Below, piece after piece: positions 1 to 7,529 of a DNA stretch of 8,719 bases. The translations under genes were made by a program, and so were the position numbers. The notes under the pieces were generated by a model. That model did not search any database and was not told the DNA's origin. It saw only the letters and a program-made list of their open reading frames with translations. Source of the DNA: Actinomycetes bacterium (GTDB lineage Bacteria > Actinomycetota > Acidimicrobiia > Acidimicrobiales > RAAP-2). The stretch covers positions 1 through 8,719 of the forward strand of contig JAJXXB010000250.1 of NCBI GenBank assembly GCA_021781315.1, read 5' to 3'. Position 1 is the first letter of the stretch, and the number at the start of each line of letters is the position of its first letter.

Positions 1-603
1 CGTCATGACGACCAGCACGAGGCGATGGTCGTCGATGGGTGGGCTGAAGCGGGCGCGCGCCCGCGAGCGCGCGGTCGCGTCACGCGCGAGCGAGGCGATT
101 TCCTCGCGTAGGGGCACTCCGGTCACGACGTCGCGCGGGCCACTCGCCACCTGGGCCACGCAGCGAGCGCGCGCGAAGCGCGCGAGGAGTCGCTGGGTCG
201 CACCGGGAGTCGCGTCGAGGTCGACCAGCACGAGGGGCCGCCGCCAGAGCGCCGCGGCCAGCCCGGCGGGCAACGCCGCGTAGCCGCCGAAGGAGACGAC
301 CACCGAGGGCCGCCAGCGTGCGACGAGCCAGCACGCGCGCGCCGTCGCGACCGCCAGTCCCGCGAGCGCCCTCAGGTTTTCGCCCAACGCCCCGCCACGC
401 ACCGATCGACGGAGGCCGCGCCCGGGCAGGGTGACGAGTTCGATCGGACCGCCACCGAGCAGCGCACCCTCCTGACCGCGTTGACTGCCCACGTAGACGA
501 GCGACTCGGCGGCGAGCCCACTGGCGAGGAGTGCCGCGGCAACGCTCTGCATCGGAAAGATGTGACCTCCCGTGCCGCCTCCGGCGAGCACGACCTTTGC
601 CAT
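1..603 (-). CDS. murG: MurG, lipid II-forming UDP-GlcNAc transferase, N-terminal part (3' end beyond window)
   Basis: MurG transfers GlcNAc from UDP-GlcNAc to lipid I on the inner face of the membrane, giving lipid II. Translating the minus strand from the ATG at 603 gives 201 residues without a stop, and the frame is still open at base 1. The first glycine loop AGGGTGGHIFP is at residues 7-17, and the second, FGGYAALP, at 105-112. TGVPLREE (161-168) matches the usual GNPVR-type turn before the linker. The last residues, LVLVVM, lead towards the C-terminal GGSQGA loop, which lies outside the window. The ATG shares one base with the ftsW stop (TGATG), so translation is probably coupled. One oddity is that the HEQN motif found in most MurG proteins reads VDLD (127-130), although the surrounding PLVL..PG..(N/Q)RLLA pattern is kept. 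Family assignment is secure from the loops and from the position after ftsW. Confidence 0.93.
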   Translation of the reverse strand, partial: MAKVVLAGGGTGGHIFPMQSVAAALLASGLAAESLVYVGSQRGQEGALLGGGPIELVTLPGRGLRRSVRGGALGENLRALAGLAVATARACWLVARWRPSVVVSFGGYAALPAGLAAALWRRPLVLVDLDATPGATQRLLARFARARCVAQVASGPRDVVTGVPLREEIASLARDATARSRARARFSPPIDDHRLVLVVMT

Positions 604-1877
604 CAGCGCCCTCGCGGGCGTCCGTAGCCGTGGGGGTCACGACGTGGCGAGCCGCCGCCCAAGACGTCGCGATAGGTCGAGACGTTGTGCTCGCGAATCG
701 TCACGTCACCCGCCCGGCTGCGGTCGTGGGCCACGTTATAGAGCAGTCCCACCGCTGCCAGTTCGGTGATCAGCGCCGTTCCCCCGTAGGAGAAGAACGG
801 CAACGGGATGCCGGTCACCGCCCACCAGCCGACTACGGAGAAGATGTTGATGATGGCCTCGAGCGTGATCCAGGTTGTCACCCCGACGGCCACCAGTTGA
901 TAGACGGGGTTCGAGCACGTGCGCGCCACGCGCAGTCCGGCGAAGAGGAACCAGACGAAGAGTCCCAAGACGACGAGGGATCCCACGTAGCCCAGCTCCT
1001 CGCCGATGATGGTGAAGATGAAGTCCGTGTGCGGGTTCGGCAGGAGTCCCCACTTCTCACGGCTGTGTCCCAGCCCCAGCCCGGTGAGGCCCCCCGCGCC
1101 CAGACCGATCTTGGATTGGGTCAACTGATAACCGCTGCCCAGGGGGTCGAGGTTGGGGTGCAGGAAGGAGAAGAACCGCGAGGCGGCATAGGGTTTGGCC
1201 AGCATGTAGGCGCCGAAGACGACGATGCCCAGCCCGGCGATGCGCGTCAGGAGTCGCCGTGACAGTCCAGCGACCGCCAGCATGACGTAACCGATCGCGA
1301 GCACCACCGATGACGTGCCGATGTCGGGTTCGAGGATGATGAGCCCCGCGCCGACGAGCACCGGCAGGGTCCAGAGGAAGAGCTGACGAGCGTGCCCCAA
1401 CTCGTTGTGGTGGCGCTGGACGAGCCAGGCGACGTAGAGCACGGTGCAGAGCTTGAACAGCTCGGAGGGCTGCAGGTTGATCAGCTTGAGGTTGAGCCAT
1501 CGCTGGCCGCCGTTGGCCGAGACTCCCACCAACTCGACCGCGACCAGCAGTCCCAGCCCCACGAAGGTCAGGTGGCGCGCGTAGCGCACGAGCTGGTCGA
1601 GGCGCACCCGAGCCATCACGTAGAACGCCGCGAGGCCGAAGACCAGGTAGGCGGCGTCATGGATCAACAGCGCCCACGAGCTCGCGCCGTTCGCGCTCGA
1701 CTGGCCCTCGCTGGCCGACGCCACGGCGATCGTGCCAAAGGTGACGAGCAGCGTGGTCACGACGAGGAGCATGCGCCCGTTGGCGTCCCCGCGCGGCAGC
1801 GGCTGCAACAGCCAGGCGAGGCGTCCGCGGCGTTCCGGCCGCTCGATGCCCCTCGTCGCGGTCGCCGTGCGAGCCAT
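603..1877 (-). CDS. ftsW: FtsW, SEDS-family septal peptidoglycan glycosyltransferase
   Basis: FtsW is a polytopic membrane protein of the SEDS family. It polymerises lipid II into glycan strands at the division site together with its cognate class B penicillin-binding protein, here FtsI. The 424-residue product has many hydrophobic segments from about residue 35 to 385 and short hydrophilic tails. SEDS hallmarks are visible: NGGQRWLNL near 122-130, QPSELFK at 136-142, EPDIGTS at 183-189, and the large-loop motif NPHTDFIFTIIGEELGYVG at 281-299, where Asp285 is the likely catalytic acid. GIPLPFFSYGGTALI follows at 356-370. The ATG directly follows the mraY stop (TAGATG), with AAGGTGG five bases upstream as ribosome binding site inside the end of mraY. 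RodA is the main alternative, but the dcw position next to ftsI and murG argues for FtsW. The first 35 residues are basic and cytoplasmic. Confidence 0.95.
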   Translation of the reverse strand: MARTATATRGIERPERRGRLAWLLQPLPRGDANGRMLLVVTTLLVTFGTIAVASASEGQSSANGASSWALLIHDAAYLVFGLAAFYVMARVRLDQLVRYARHLTFVGLGLLVAVELVGVSANGGQRWLNLKLINLQPSELFKLCTVLYVAWLVQRHHNELGHARQLFLWTLPVLVGAGLIILEPDIGTSSVVLAIGYVMLAVAGLSRRLLTRIAGLGIVVFGAYMLAKPYAASRFFSFLHPNLDPLGSGYQLTQSKIGLGAGGLTGLGLGHSREKWGLLPNPHTDFIFTIIGEELGYVGSLVVLGLFVWFLFAGLRVARTCSNPVYQLVAVGVTTWITLEAIINIFSVVGWWAVTGIPLPFFSYGGTALITELAAVGLLYNVAHDRSRAGDVTIREHNVSTYRDVLGGGSPRRDPHGYGRPRGR

Positions 1878-2912
1878 CTAGACCACCTTCGCGATCTTGA
1901 GGAAGTCCCCGTAGAAGATGCCCAGCGCCAGGGCCGCGAGCAGTCCGGCGAGGATCCAGAAGCGAATGATGACGGTGGTCTCGGGCCAACCCTTCAGTTC
2001 GAAGTGGTGGTGAAAGGGGGCCATGCGAAAGACGCGACGCCCCCAGAGCCGGAAGCTGATCACCTGGAGGATCACCGAGGCCGTCTCGGCGACGAACAGG
2101 CCACCGAGCACGATGAGCAGGAGGTCGAGGTTCATCAACAGGCACAGCGCGCCCAGCCCCGTACCCACGGCCAGCGAGCCCGTGTCGCCCATCATGATGC
2201 GCGCCGGTGACGCGTTCCACCATAGAAAGCCCAGGCAGCCGCCGACCAGGGCCACCGCGACGAGACCCAGGTCGAGCGCGGCGTGCAGGTGATAAATGGA
2301 GAAGTGGCGAAACTGCCAGTAGCCGATGATCGACAGCACACCGAAGTCGAACGTCGCCGCCCCCGCCGCCAGGCCGTCCAAGCCGTCGGTCAGATTCACC
2401 GCGTTGGACGTCGCGACGATCACGAAGACCGCGAGCAGCAGCCAGCCCACGACCGTGAGGTTCCACCCGGGCAGCGAGAAGCGAGTGAAGGAGAGATTCG
2501 TCGAGGTGCGCACCCAGTACAGCGACAGCACGGCGAAGGCCGCCGCGATCGTGAGTTGACCGACCAGCTTGCCGCGCTTGTTGAGTCCGAGGTTGCGCTC
2601 GTTGCGAATGCCGATGTAGTCGTCGGCGAATCCGAGCAACCCCGACGCCACCGTCACCGACATGACGAGGACTCCGGCACGCGTGAAGTCGAGATACGTA
2701 CCGACGTGACCCATGAGATAGCCCACCACCGCGGCGCCGACGATCACGACACCGCCCATCGTGGGCGTGCCGGCCTTCGCGTGATGCGTGGCCGGGCCGT
2801 CTTCACGAATGCGCTGGCCCATCGAACGTCGCTGGAGGAAGCGAATCCACAGCGGCGTGATCAACAGCGAGCACAGGAACGCCACGCCCCCCGACTCCAT
2901 GAGACTCAGCAT
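1878..2912 (-). CDS. mraY: MraY, phospho-MurNAc-pentapeptide translocase (lipid I synthase)
   Basis: MraY transfers phospho-MurNAc-pentapeptide from the UDP-linked precursor to undecaprenyl phosphate, making lipid I in the cytoplasmic membrane. The 344-residue product has about ten hydrophobic segments and the full signature set: HHAKAGTPTMGG (43-54), the Mg-binding Asp pair in GFADDYIG (94-101), NLTDGLDGLA (173-182), ASPARIMMGDTGS (234-246) and the HHHFE motif (301-305). The length is close to the usual for the family. The ATG at 2912 overlaps the end of murE by seven bases; a second in-frame ATG (residue 5, at 2900) is also possible. The stop at 1880-1878 touches the ftsW ATG. In most dcw clusters murF precedes and murD follows this gene, and neither is present here. 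Confidence 0.96.
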   Translation of the reverse strand: MLSLMESGGVAFLCSLLITPLWIRFLQRRSMGQRIREDGPATHHAKAGTPTMGGVVIVGAAVVGYLMGHVGTYLDFTRAGVLVMSVTVASGLLGFADDYIGIRNERNLGLNKRGKLVGQLTIAAAFAVLSLYWVRTSTNLSFTRFSLPGWNLTVVGWLLLAVFVIVATSNAVNLTDGLDGLAAGAATFDFGVLSIIGYWQFRHFSIYHLHAALDLGLVAVALVGGCLGFLWWNASPARIMMGDTGSLAVGTGLGALCLLMNLDLLLIVLGGLFVAETASVILQVISFRLWGRRVFRMAPFHHHFELKGWPETTVIIRFWILAGLLAALALGIFYGDFLKIAKVV

Positions 2913-4315
2913 CGGTTCAGCCCCAGAAGCTCGCGCGCGACCACTCGGTCATCGAACGGCAGGCTCTCGTCGCCCACGCGTTGGAACGTCTCGTGGCCTT
3001 TGCCGGCCACCACCACGACGTCGCCCGCGCGCGCCTGCGCCAGGGCTTCGCCGATGGCGGCGCGCCGATCGACTACGCGCCCCACCGGCGACCCCTCAAG
3101 CACTCCCGACATGATGGCATCAATGATGGCATCGGGCGACTCGCTCCTCGGGTTATCCGAGGTCACGATGGTGAAATCCGAGAGCTCGGTGGCGACCCGG
3201 CCCATCTCGGGGCGCTTGGCGCGATCGCGTTCGCCCCCACAGCCAAAGACCGTCGTGATGCGTGCGCCGGGCGCCAGGGCGCGCACGTCGCGCAACAGCC
3301 GGCGCAGCCCCTCGGGAGTGTGCGCGTAGTCCACCACCACCGTGGCGTCCGGACCCTTAATCACCTCGAGGCGACCGGGCACCGGGCGAACGGCCTCCAT
3401 GGCAGCGGCCAGCACCGCGTCGTGCGCGCCGAGCGCCGCCATGATCTCCAGGGCTACGAGGGCGTTGTCCACGTTGTAGCCACCCACGAGGGGCGTGGTC
3501 ACGGGAAGCCCGCGCCAGGTGAAGGACGTCCCGTCGAGGCTCGTGACCACATCCGTGGCGTCGTCACGGCGCACCCGCGTCACCGGAAGGCTCGTCGCGT
3601 CGGCGAGGCGCTCGCCGTAGGGGTCGTCGACCCAGACGATGGCGCGCTGGGAGTGCTCGGGAGTGAAGAGGAGCGACTTGGCCGCGAAGTACTGCTCCAT
3701 CGTCTCGTGATAGTCCAGATGGTCGTGGCTCAGGTTGGTGAAGCCCGCGACCGGGAAACGGAGACCGTCGACGCGCCCCTGGTCCAGTGCGTGGCTCGAA
3801 ACCTCGAGCGCGACGATGGAGCGCGCCCGGCTCGCGTCGAACCCCGTGACCAGCCCGTCGAGAGTGCGCATCAGTTCCGGTGGCGCCGGCGTCGTGCGCT
3901 CGTTGGTGAGAGTGCCGATGTTCGCCCCGTTCCAACCAACCAGGCGCGCGAGTTCGGCGACCAACGTCGTCACGGTCGTCTTGCCGTTGGTGCCCGTCAC
4001 CCCGACGAGTTCCACGGCCCTCTCGGGATGTCCCACGATCGCCGCGCTGGCTTCGGCCAGCAGGGCGCGCAACTGGGTCTGCGGAACGACCACGACGGGA
4101 ACGCCCGCGGGAATCGCGTGGGCGGCGACGACCGCGACGGCCCCGCGCGCCACGGCGTCGGCCACGTGCGCCTCGCCGTGGTCGCCGTGGCCCGCCATGG
4201 CAAAGAAGAGCGATCCCTCGGCGCACGCGCGCGAGTCGATCTGGACACTGGTCACTTCGAGGTGCCCCGTGGCGACGTCGAACGCCTGATCGTCGAGTAG
4301 GTCGCCGAGGTGCAT
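2906..4315 (-). CDS. murE: MurE, UDP-MurNAc-tripeptide synthetase, predicted meso-diaminopimelate-adding
   Basis: MurE is a cytoplasmic ATP-dependent ligase that adds the third residue of the peptidoglycan stem peptide to UDP-MurNAc-L-Ala-D-Glu. The 469-residue product has the three Mur ligase domains. The N-terminal substrate domain covers about 1-95. The central ATPase has the P-loop GVTGTNGKTT at 105-114, the EVSSHAL segment at 171-177, NLSHDHLDYH at 194-203 and a probable carbamylated lysine, Lys213, in AAKSLLF. The C-terminal domain has DYAHTPEGL (329-337), GCGGERDRAKRPEMG and AGKGHE (437-442). The specificity loop reads DNPRSE (387-392); DNPR is the signature of enzymes adding meso-diaminopimelate rather than lysine. 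The ATG shares one base with the ftsI stop (TGATG). The product is a standalone MurE and not a MurE-MurF fusion. Confidence 0.96.
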   Translation of the reverse strand: MHLGDLLDDQAFDVATGHLEVTSVQIDSRACAEGSLFFAMAGHGDHGEAHVADAVARGAVAVVAAHAIPAGVPVVVVPQTQLRALLAEASAAIVGHPERAVELVGVTGTNGKTTVTTLVAELARLVGWNGANIGTLTNERTTPAPPELMRTLDGLVTGFDASRARSIVALEVSSHALDQGRVDGLRFPVAGFTNLSHDHLDYHETMEQYFAAKSLLFTPEHSQRAIVWVDDPYGERLADATSLPVTRVRRDDATDVVTSLDGTSFTWRGLPVTTPLVGGYNVDNALVALEIMAALGAHDAVLAAAMEAVRPVPGRLEVIKGPDATVVVDYAHTPEGLRRLLRDVRALAPGARITTVFGCGGERDRAKRPEMGRVATELSDFTIVTSDNPRSESPDAIIDAIMSGVLEGSPVGRVVDRRAAIGEALAQARAGDVVVVAGKGHETFQRVGDESLPFDDRVVARELLGLNRC

Positions 4316-6147
4316 CAGGTCACGTCCGATCCGAAGCTCGCCGAACCCTTGAGCGGGTGAACGATCGTGCCGTTGGAGGGGATGTCGTAGTGGTGCAGGG
4401 CGTAGCTCATCACCTGCTGGAAGACGGGGGCGGCCGCCGAGCCGCCGAAGATCGTCGTCAACGGGCGCTGCAGAACCACGATCATCGACAGTACCGGCGC
4501 CTCGGCCGGCGCGAATCCGACGAAGGTCGCGTTGTAGGCACCGGTGAGGAGTTTGTCCTTGCCCGGATAGGGAATCGACGCGGTTCCGGTCTTGCCGGCC
4601 ACGGCGTACCCCGGGATGATCGCGTTGGTCCCGGTACCTTCGAGCACCACCTGCTCGAGCATGCGCTTCATCGTCTCGTCCACGGACGCCGAGAGCACCT
4701 CGTGGGTTGCGCTCGAGGGCGTGGACTTCATGGTGCCGTTGGCGTAGACGTAGCCGCGCACGAGTTTGGGGGCGACGTAGACGCCGCCGTTGGCGATCGT
4801 GTTGTAGGCGTCAAGGACCTGGATCGGCGGCACGGCGTCGACCTGGCCGATGGGTAGCGCGGCGGCGTCGCTGCCGTACCAGTTCGCAGCGTTCACGAGC
4901 AGACCCGCGGTCTCGCCGGGATAGTTGACCGGCGTGACCTGGCCGAAGCCCAGCCGCTCGACCTGGGCGAGAAGACCGGCCTCGCCCACGCGCCGGCCGA
5001 TTAGGTAGGTGCCGATGTTCGAGGACTGGGCGAGCACCTGGGTCACGGTGAGATGCTCGGTTCCGTGGTTCTCGGCGTCGTGGAAGTACCGCCCACCGAC
5101 CATCGCGCCGTTGGGCACCGTGATCACCGTGTTCGGCGTCACGACCCCGGCCTGGAGCGCGGCGGAGAAGGTCACGACCTTAAAGACCGAGCCGGGCTCG
5201 TAGGCCTGGGTGAAGGTCAGATTGTTGATGGTCTGCTCGATGCCCGGCACGCCGATGCTCTGGCCCCACGCGGGAACCGGTCCCAGCACGCCCGCCTTGG
5301 TCTTGGTGTTGACGAGGGACGCGTCGGCGAGTATCTCACCGGTCTTCACGTCCATGACGACGGCGACGCCGGTGATGGCTTGGGTCGCCAGCAGCTGACG
5401 CGCGAGTGCCCGCTCGGCGACGAACTGCAGCGACGAATCGAGCGTCAGCTCCAGACCCACGCCCGGCTTCGCGGGACGGATCACGCGAGACACCGAGCTC
5501 GGTAGGTTCACCCCCGACGCCGAGACGTACGCCCGCGTGATCCCACTCTGGCCCGCGAGCAGCGACTGATACTCGTACTCGAGTCCCGCCGAGCCCGATC
5601 CCGCCGCGTTCGTGCCGCCGATCAGTGACGTGGCGACGGGACCGTTGGGGTACGTACGCACCGACGAGTCCTGCACCACGATGCCGGGAAAGGCCATCGA
5701 CGCCAACTGGCGTCCCGACGTGAGATCGAGCGCGTTGTTGACGATCACGTAGCCGTTGTGGTGCTGGGACAAAAGCGCGATCAACTTGGCCACGGGGACC
5801 TTCACGATCGGCGACATGGCCTGAGCCTCGGTGACCGGGTGGTCGATCTGGATGTCGTCGGCGATCACGAGCGAGGTCGGCCGCGAGACCGCGAGGATCT
5901 GCCCGTAGCGGTCGTAGATCCCCGCGCGCAGGGCCGTCGTCGTCAGATCCTCGCGCACCTGAGCGACCGAGAGGGCCTCCCAGTGAGAGTGCTGACGTAC
6001 CTGAACGACGAAGAGCTCACCGGCCAGGGCCACGAAGGCCGCCAGGGCCACGCCACGCAGCAGGCGCATGCGTCGACCCATCGACAACGGTCGCCGCTTC
6101 GAGATAGCGGTACTTCGCGTGTGAGAGGTCGTGAGGTGACTGGTCAC
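4315..6147 (-). CDS. ftsI: FtsI / PBP3-type class B penicillin-binding protein (septal transpeptidase)
   Basis: This class B penicillin-binding protein crosslinks septal peptidoglycan on the outer membrane face as partner of FtsW. The 610-residue product has a basic cytoplasmic tail, one signal-anchor helix (about residues 30-48, ALAAFVALAGELFVVQV) and a pedestal/dimerisation region with RAGIYDRYGQILA (74-86), YPNGPVATSLIGG and GLEYEYQSLLAGQSG (188-202). The transpeptidase domain carries all three catalytic boxes: SVFK (Ser320 nucleophile, Lys323), SSN (375-377) and KTGTA (519-523). The C-terminus ends soon after the transpeptidase fold, with no PASTA repeats. The GTG start at 6147 overlaps the ftsL stop by four bases (GTGA), a coupling type repeated in this operon. 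An ATG at 6081 (residue 23) is an alternative start that would remove most of the cytoplasmic tail. The gene would be called pbpB in some actinobacteria. Confidence 0.95.
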   Translation of the reverse strand: MTSHLTTSHTRSTAISKRRPLSMGRRMRLLRGVALAAFVALAGELFVVQVRQHSHWEALSVAQVREDLTTTALRAGIYDRYGQILAVSRPTSLVIADDIQIDHPVTEAQAMSPIVKVPVAKLIALLSQHHNGYVIVNNALDLTSGRQLASMAFPGIVVQDSSVRTYPNGPVATSLIGGTNAAGSGSAGLEYEYQSLLAGQSGITRAYVSASGVNLPSSVSRVIRPAKPGVGLELTLDSSLQFVAERALARQLLATQAITGVAVVMDVKTGEILADASLVNTKTKAGVLGPVPAWGQSIGVPGIEQTINNLTFTQAYEPGSVFKVVTFSAALQAGVVTPNTVITVPNGAMVGGRYFHDAENHGTEHLTVTQVLAQSSNIGTYLIGRRVGEAGLLAQVERLGFGQVTPVNYPGETAGLLVNAANWYGSDAAALPIGQVDAVPPIQVLDAYNTIANGGVYVAPKLVRGYVYANGTMKSTPSSATHEVLSASVDETMKRMLEQVVLEGTGTNAIIPGYAVAGKTGTASIPYPGKDKLLTGAYNATFVGFAPAEAPVLSMIVVLQRPLTTIFGGSAAAPVFQQVMSYALHHYDIPSNGTIVHPLKGSASFGSDVT

Positions 6148-6590
6148 CGATTCGTCCTTGATGTGACCGGTGCGTAACCCGAAAACTTCGGCAGCGGCAA
6201 GGGCGCATCAAGCGACGTGGAGGGTACTTGGATGATGGTGACGGGATCAACCAAGCGCAGCGCGCCAGCCCGCGCCGCGATCTGCCCCGGCGCCGCCTCG
6301 TTGGTGAGGGTGCCCACCTGCAACGCGTAGTTGGATTCGGCCTGCAACAGCTGGCTCTGGAGTTCGTGCAATTGCACCTGGCGATTCGCCACGAGCATCG
6401 ATCCGGTGATGGACAGCGCGAGAGCGACGAAGACGATCACGCCGGACTTGCGAATGGCGCTCGATCCGCGCCACAGGGAGCGGATCGCGTTGCGCCGCGG
6501 GGCGCCGGCCCGGTGCGCCGGCGGACGCGTGGTGGGAATTGGGCGTCGACGAGGTGCGGCGACGCGCCCCGGAAGGGTGATGACGCTCAT
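6144..6590 (-). CDS. ftsL: FtsL-like bitopic division protein
   Basis: This is a small single-pass membrane protein of 148 residues, located exactly where ftsL sits, between rsmH and ftsI. FtsL joins FtsB/DivIC and FtsQ/DivIB and activates the FtsW-FtsI pair. The sequence shows a proline- and arginine-rich cytoplasmic tail (1-48), one hydrophobic helix (about 49-68, GVIVFVALALSITGSMLVA) and a predicted extracytoplasmic coiled coil (about 70-98, rich in Q, L and E at heptad spacing). A conserved-looking AARAGALRLVDPVTIIQVP stretch (105-123) then resembles the end of FtsL/FtsB-type domains. The ATG at 6590 overlaps the rsmH stop by four bases (ATGA); a longer upstream frame exists but would lie inside rsmH. 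FtsL sequences diverge greatly, so the call rests on topology and position more than on residue identity. Confidence 0.85.
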   Translation of the reverse strand: MSVITLPGRVAAPRRRPIPTTRPPAHRAGAPRRNAIRSLWRGSSAIRKSGVIVFVALALSITGSMLVANRQVQLHELQSQLLQAESNYALQVGTLTNEAAPGQIAARAGALRLVDPVTIIQVPSTSLDAPLPLPKFSGYAPVTSRTNR

Positions 6591-7528
6591 GGCAGCACCC
6601 GATAGGCCACGCGCAGACGAGCCGATCTCGCCCGCGGATTCTGCGCCACTTCCTCGGGCCGAGCAAGGATCGCGCTCGCCTTCGCGACGCGATAGCGGTG
6701 CACGGCCCCGCAGACGCACCCGAGTTCGGGTGGGCAGTGGCACCCGCCCGTGGTGGCCTCGTGGAACATCGACTTGACGAGCCGGTCTTCTCCCGAGTGA
6801 TACGAGATGACGGCGACGACGCCACCCACCGCAACGACGTCGAGCGCCGCCGCAAGACCGTCCTCGAGCTGTCGTTGCTCTTCATTGACCGCGACGCGCA
6901 GCGCCTGGTACACGCGGGTGGCCACGTGTCCGCGTCGACGCGCCGCGGCGGGCACGGCCCGCTCGACCGCGGCGTTCAACTCGAACGTCGTCGTCGGCTG
7001 GTCCTCGAGGAGGGCCCGCGCGATCGCCCGCGAGAAACGGTCCTCGCCGTTCTCGCGCAACAGGCGAGTGAGCTCGTGCTCATCCACCTGAGCCAAGAAC
7101 TGGGCCGCCGTGACGCCGCGCGTGGTGTCCATGCGCATGTCCAGCGGTGCGTCGGCGCGAAAGGAGAATCCGCGCGAGGCCTCGTCGAGCTGATGGGACG
7201 ACACGCCCAGGTCCATCAGGACCCCGACGATCGGGTCTCCCCCGACGAACTGCGACTGCTCGGCGAGAACGCGGGCGAGGTCGCCGAAGGCGGCGTCCAC
7301 GATGACCACGCGCTCGCCCATTGCCTCGAGCCGTTGGGCGGCCGCCGCGCGCGCCGCCGGGTCCCGGTCGATGCCGACGAGGCGCACCCGACCGTTGGCG
7401 GTGAGAATCGCGGCGGCGTGTCCCCCACCACCCAACGTGGCGTCGACCACCACGCCGGCCTCGAGGCCGGTGAAGATCTCGACGATGCGATCGGCGAGAA
7501 CGGGGACGTGGTAGTTGTCAGGGGCCAT
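6587..7528 (-). CDS. rsmH: RsmH (MraW), 16S rRNA C1402 N4-methyltransferase
   Basis: RsmH uses S-adenosylmethionine to methylate the N4 of C1402 in the 16S rRNA decoding centre. From the ATG at 7528 the product has 313 residues and begins with the canonical MAPDNYHVPVL. The SAM-binding loop DATLGGGGH is at 29-37. Further family motifs are DLGVSSHQLD (106-115), DMRMD (130-134), GEDRFS (161-166), RVYQALRVAVNEE (205-217), SYHSGEDRLVK (242-252) and NPRARSARLR (297-306). Four cysteines (263, 265, 271, 273) form a CxC...CxC pattern common in RsmH. There is no clear ribosome binding site before this ATG. The frame stays open upstream to a GTG at 7642 that overlaps the mraZ stop as GTGA; using it would add 38 residues without family similarity. 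I prefer 7528 because of the canonical N-terminus, but the choice is uncertain. Confidence 0.94.
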   Translation of the reverse strand: MAPDNYHVPVLADRIVEIFTGLEAGVVVDATLGGGGHAAAILTANGRVRLVGIDRDPAARAAAAQRLEAMGERVVIVDAAFGDLARVLAEQSQFVGGDPIVGVLMDLGVSSHQLDEASRGFSFRADAPLDMRMDTTRGVTAAQFLAQVDEHELTRLLRENGEDRFSRAIARALLEDQPTTTFELNAAVERAVPAAARRRGHVATRVYQALRVAVNEEQRQLEDGLAAALDVVAVGGVVAVISYHSGEDRLVKSMFHEATTGGCHCPPELGCVCGAVHRYRVAKASAILARPEEVAQNPRARSARLRVAYRVLP

Positions 7529-7529
7529 C

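Noticed and set aside
80..640. 186-codon minus-strand frame overlapping murG
   Set aside because: It is an arginine-rich out-of-frame product. The +1-related frame starting at 603 contains the MurG glycine loops and is open to the window edge.
3111..3133. Short direct repeat ATGATGGCAT
   Set aside because: It lies inside murE and simply encodes a repeated Asp-Ala-Ile pattern (DAIIDAIM); no sign of a mobile or regulatory element.
2981..4300. Long plus-strand open frame (439 codons) opposite murE, and similar plus-strand frames opposite ftsW, mraY, ftsI and rsmH
   Set aside because: They are antisense shadows of GC-rich coding sequence: the products are rich in His, Arg, Gly and Asp with no recognisable motif, while the minus-strand frame encodes complete, motif-bearing enzymes.
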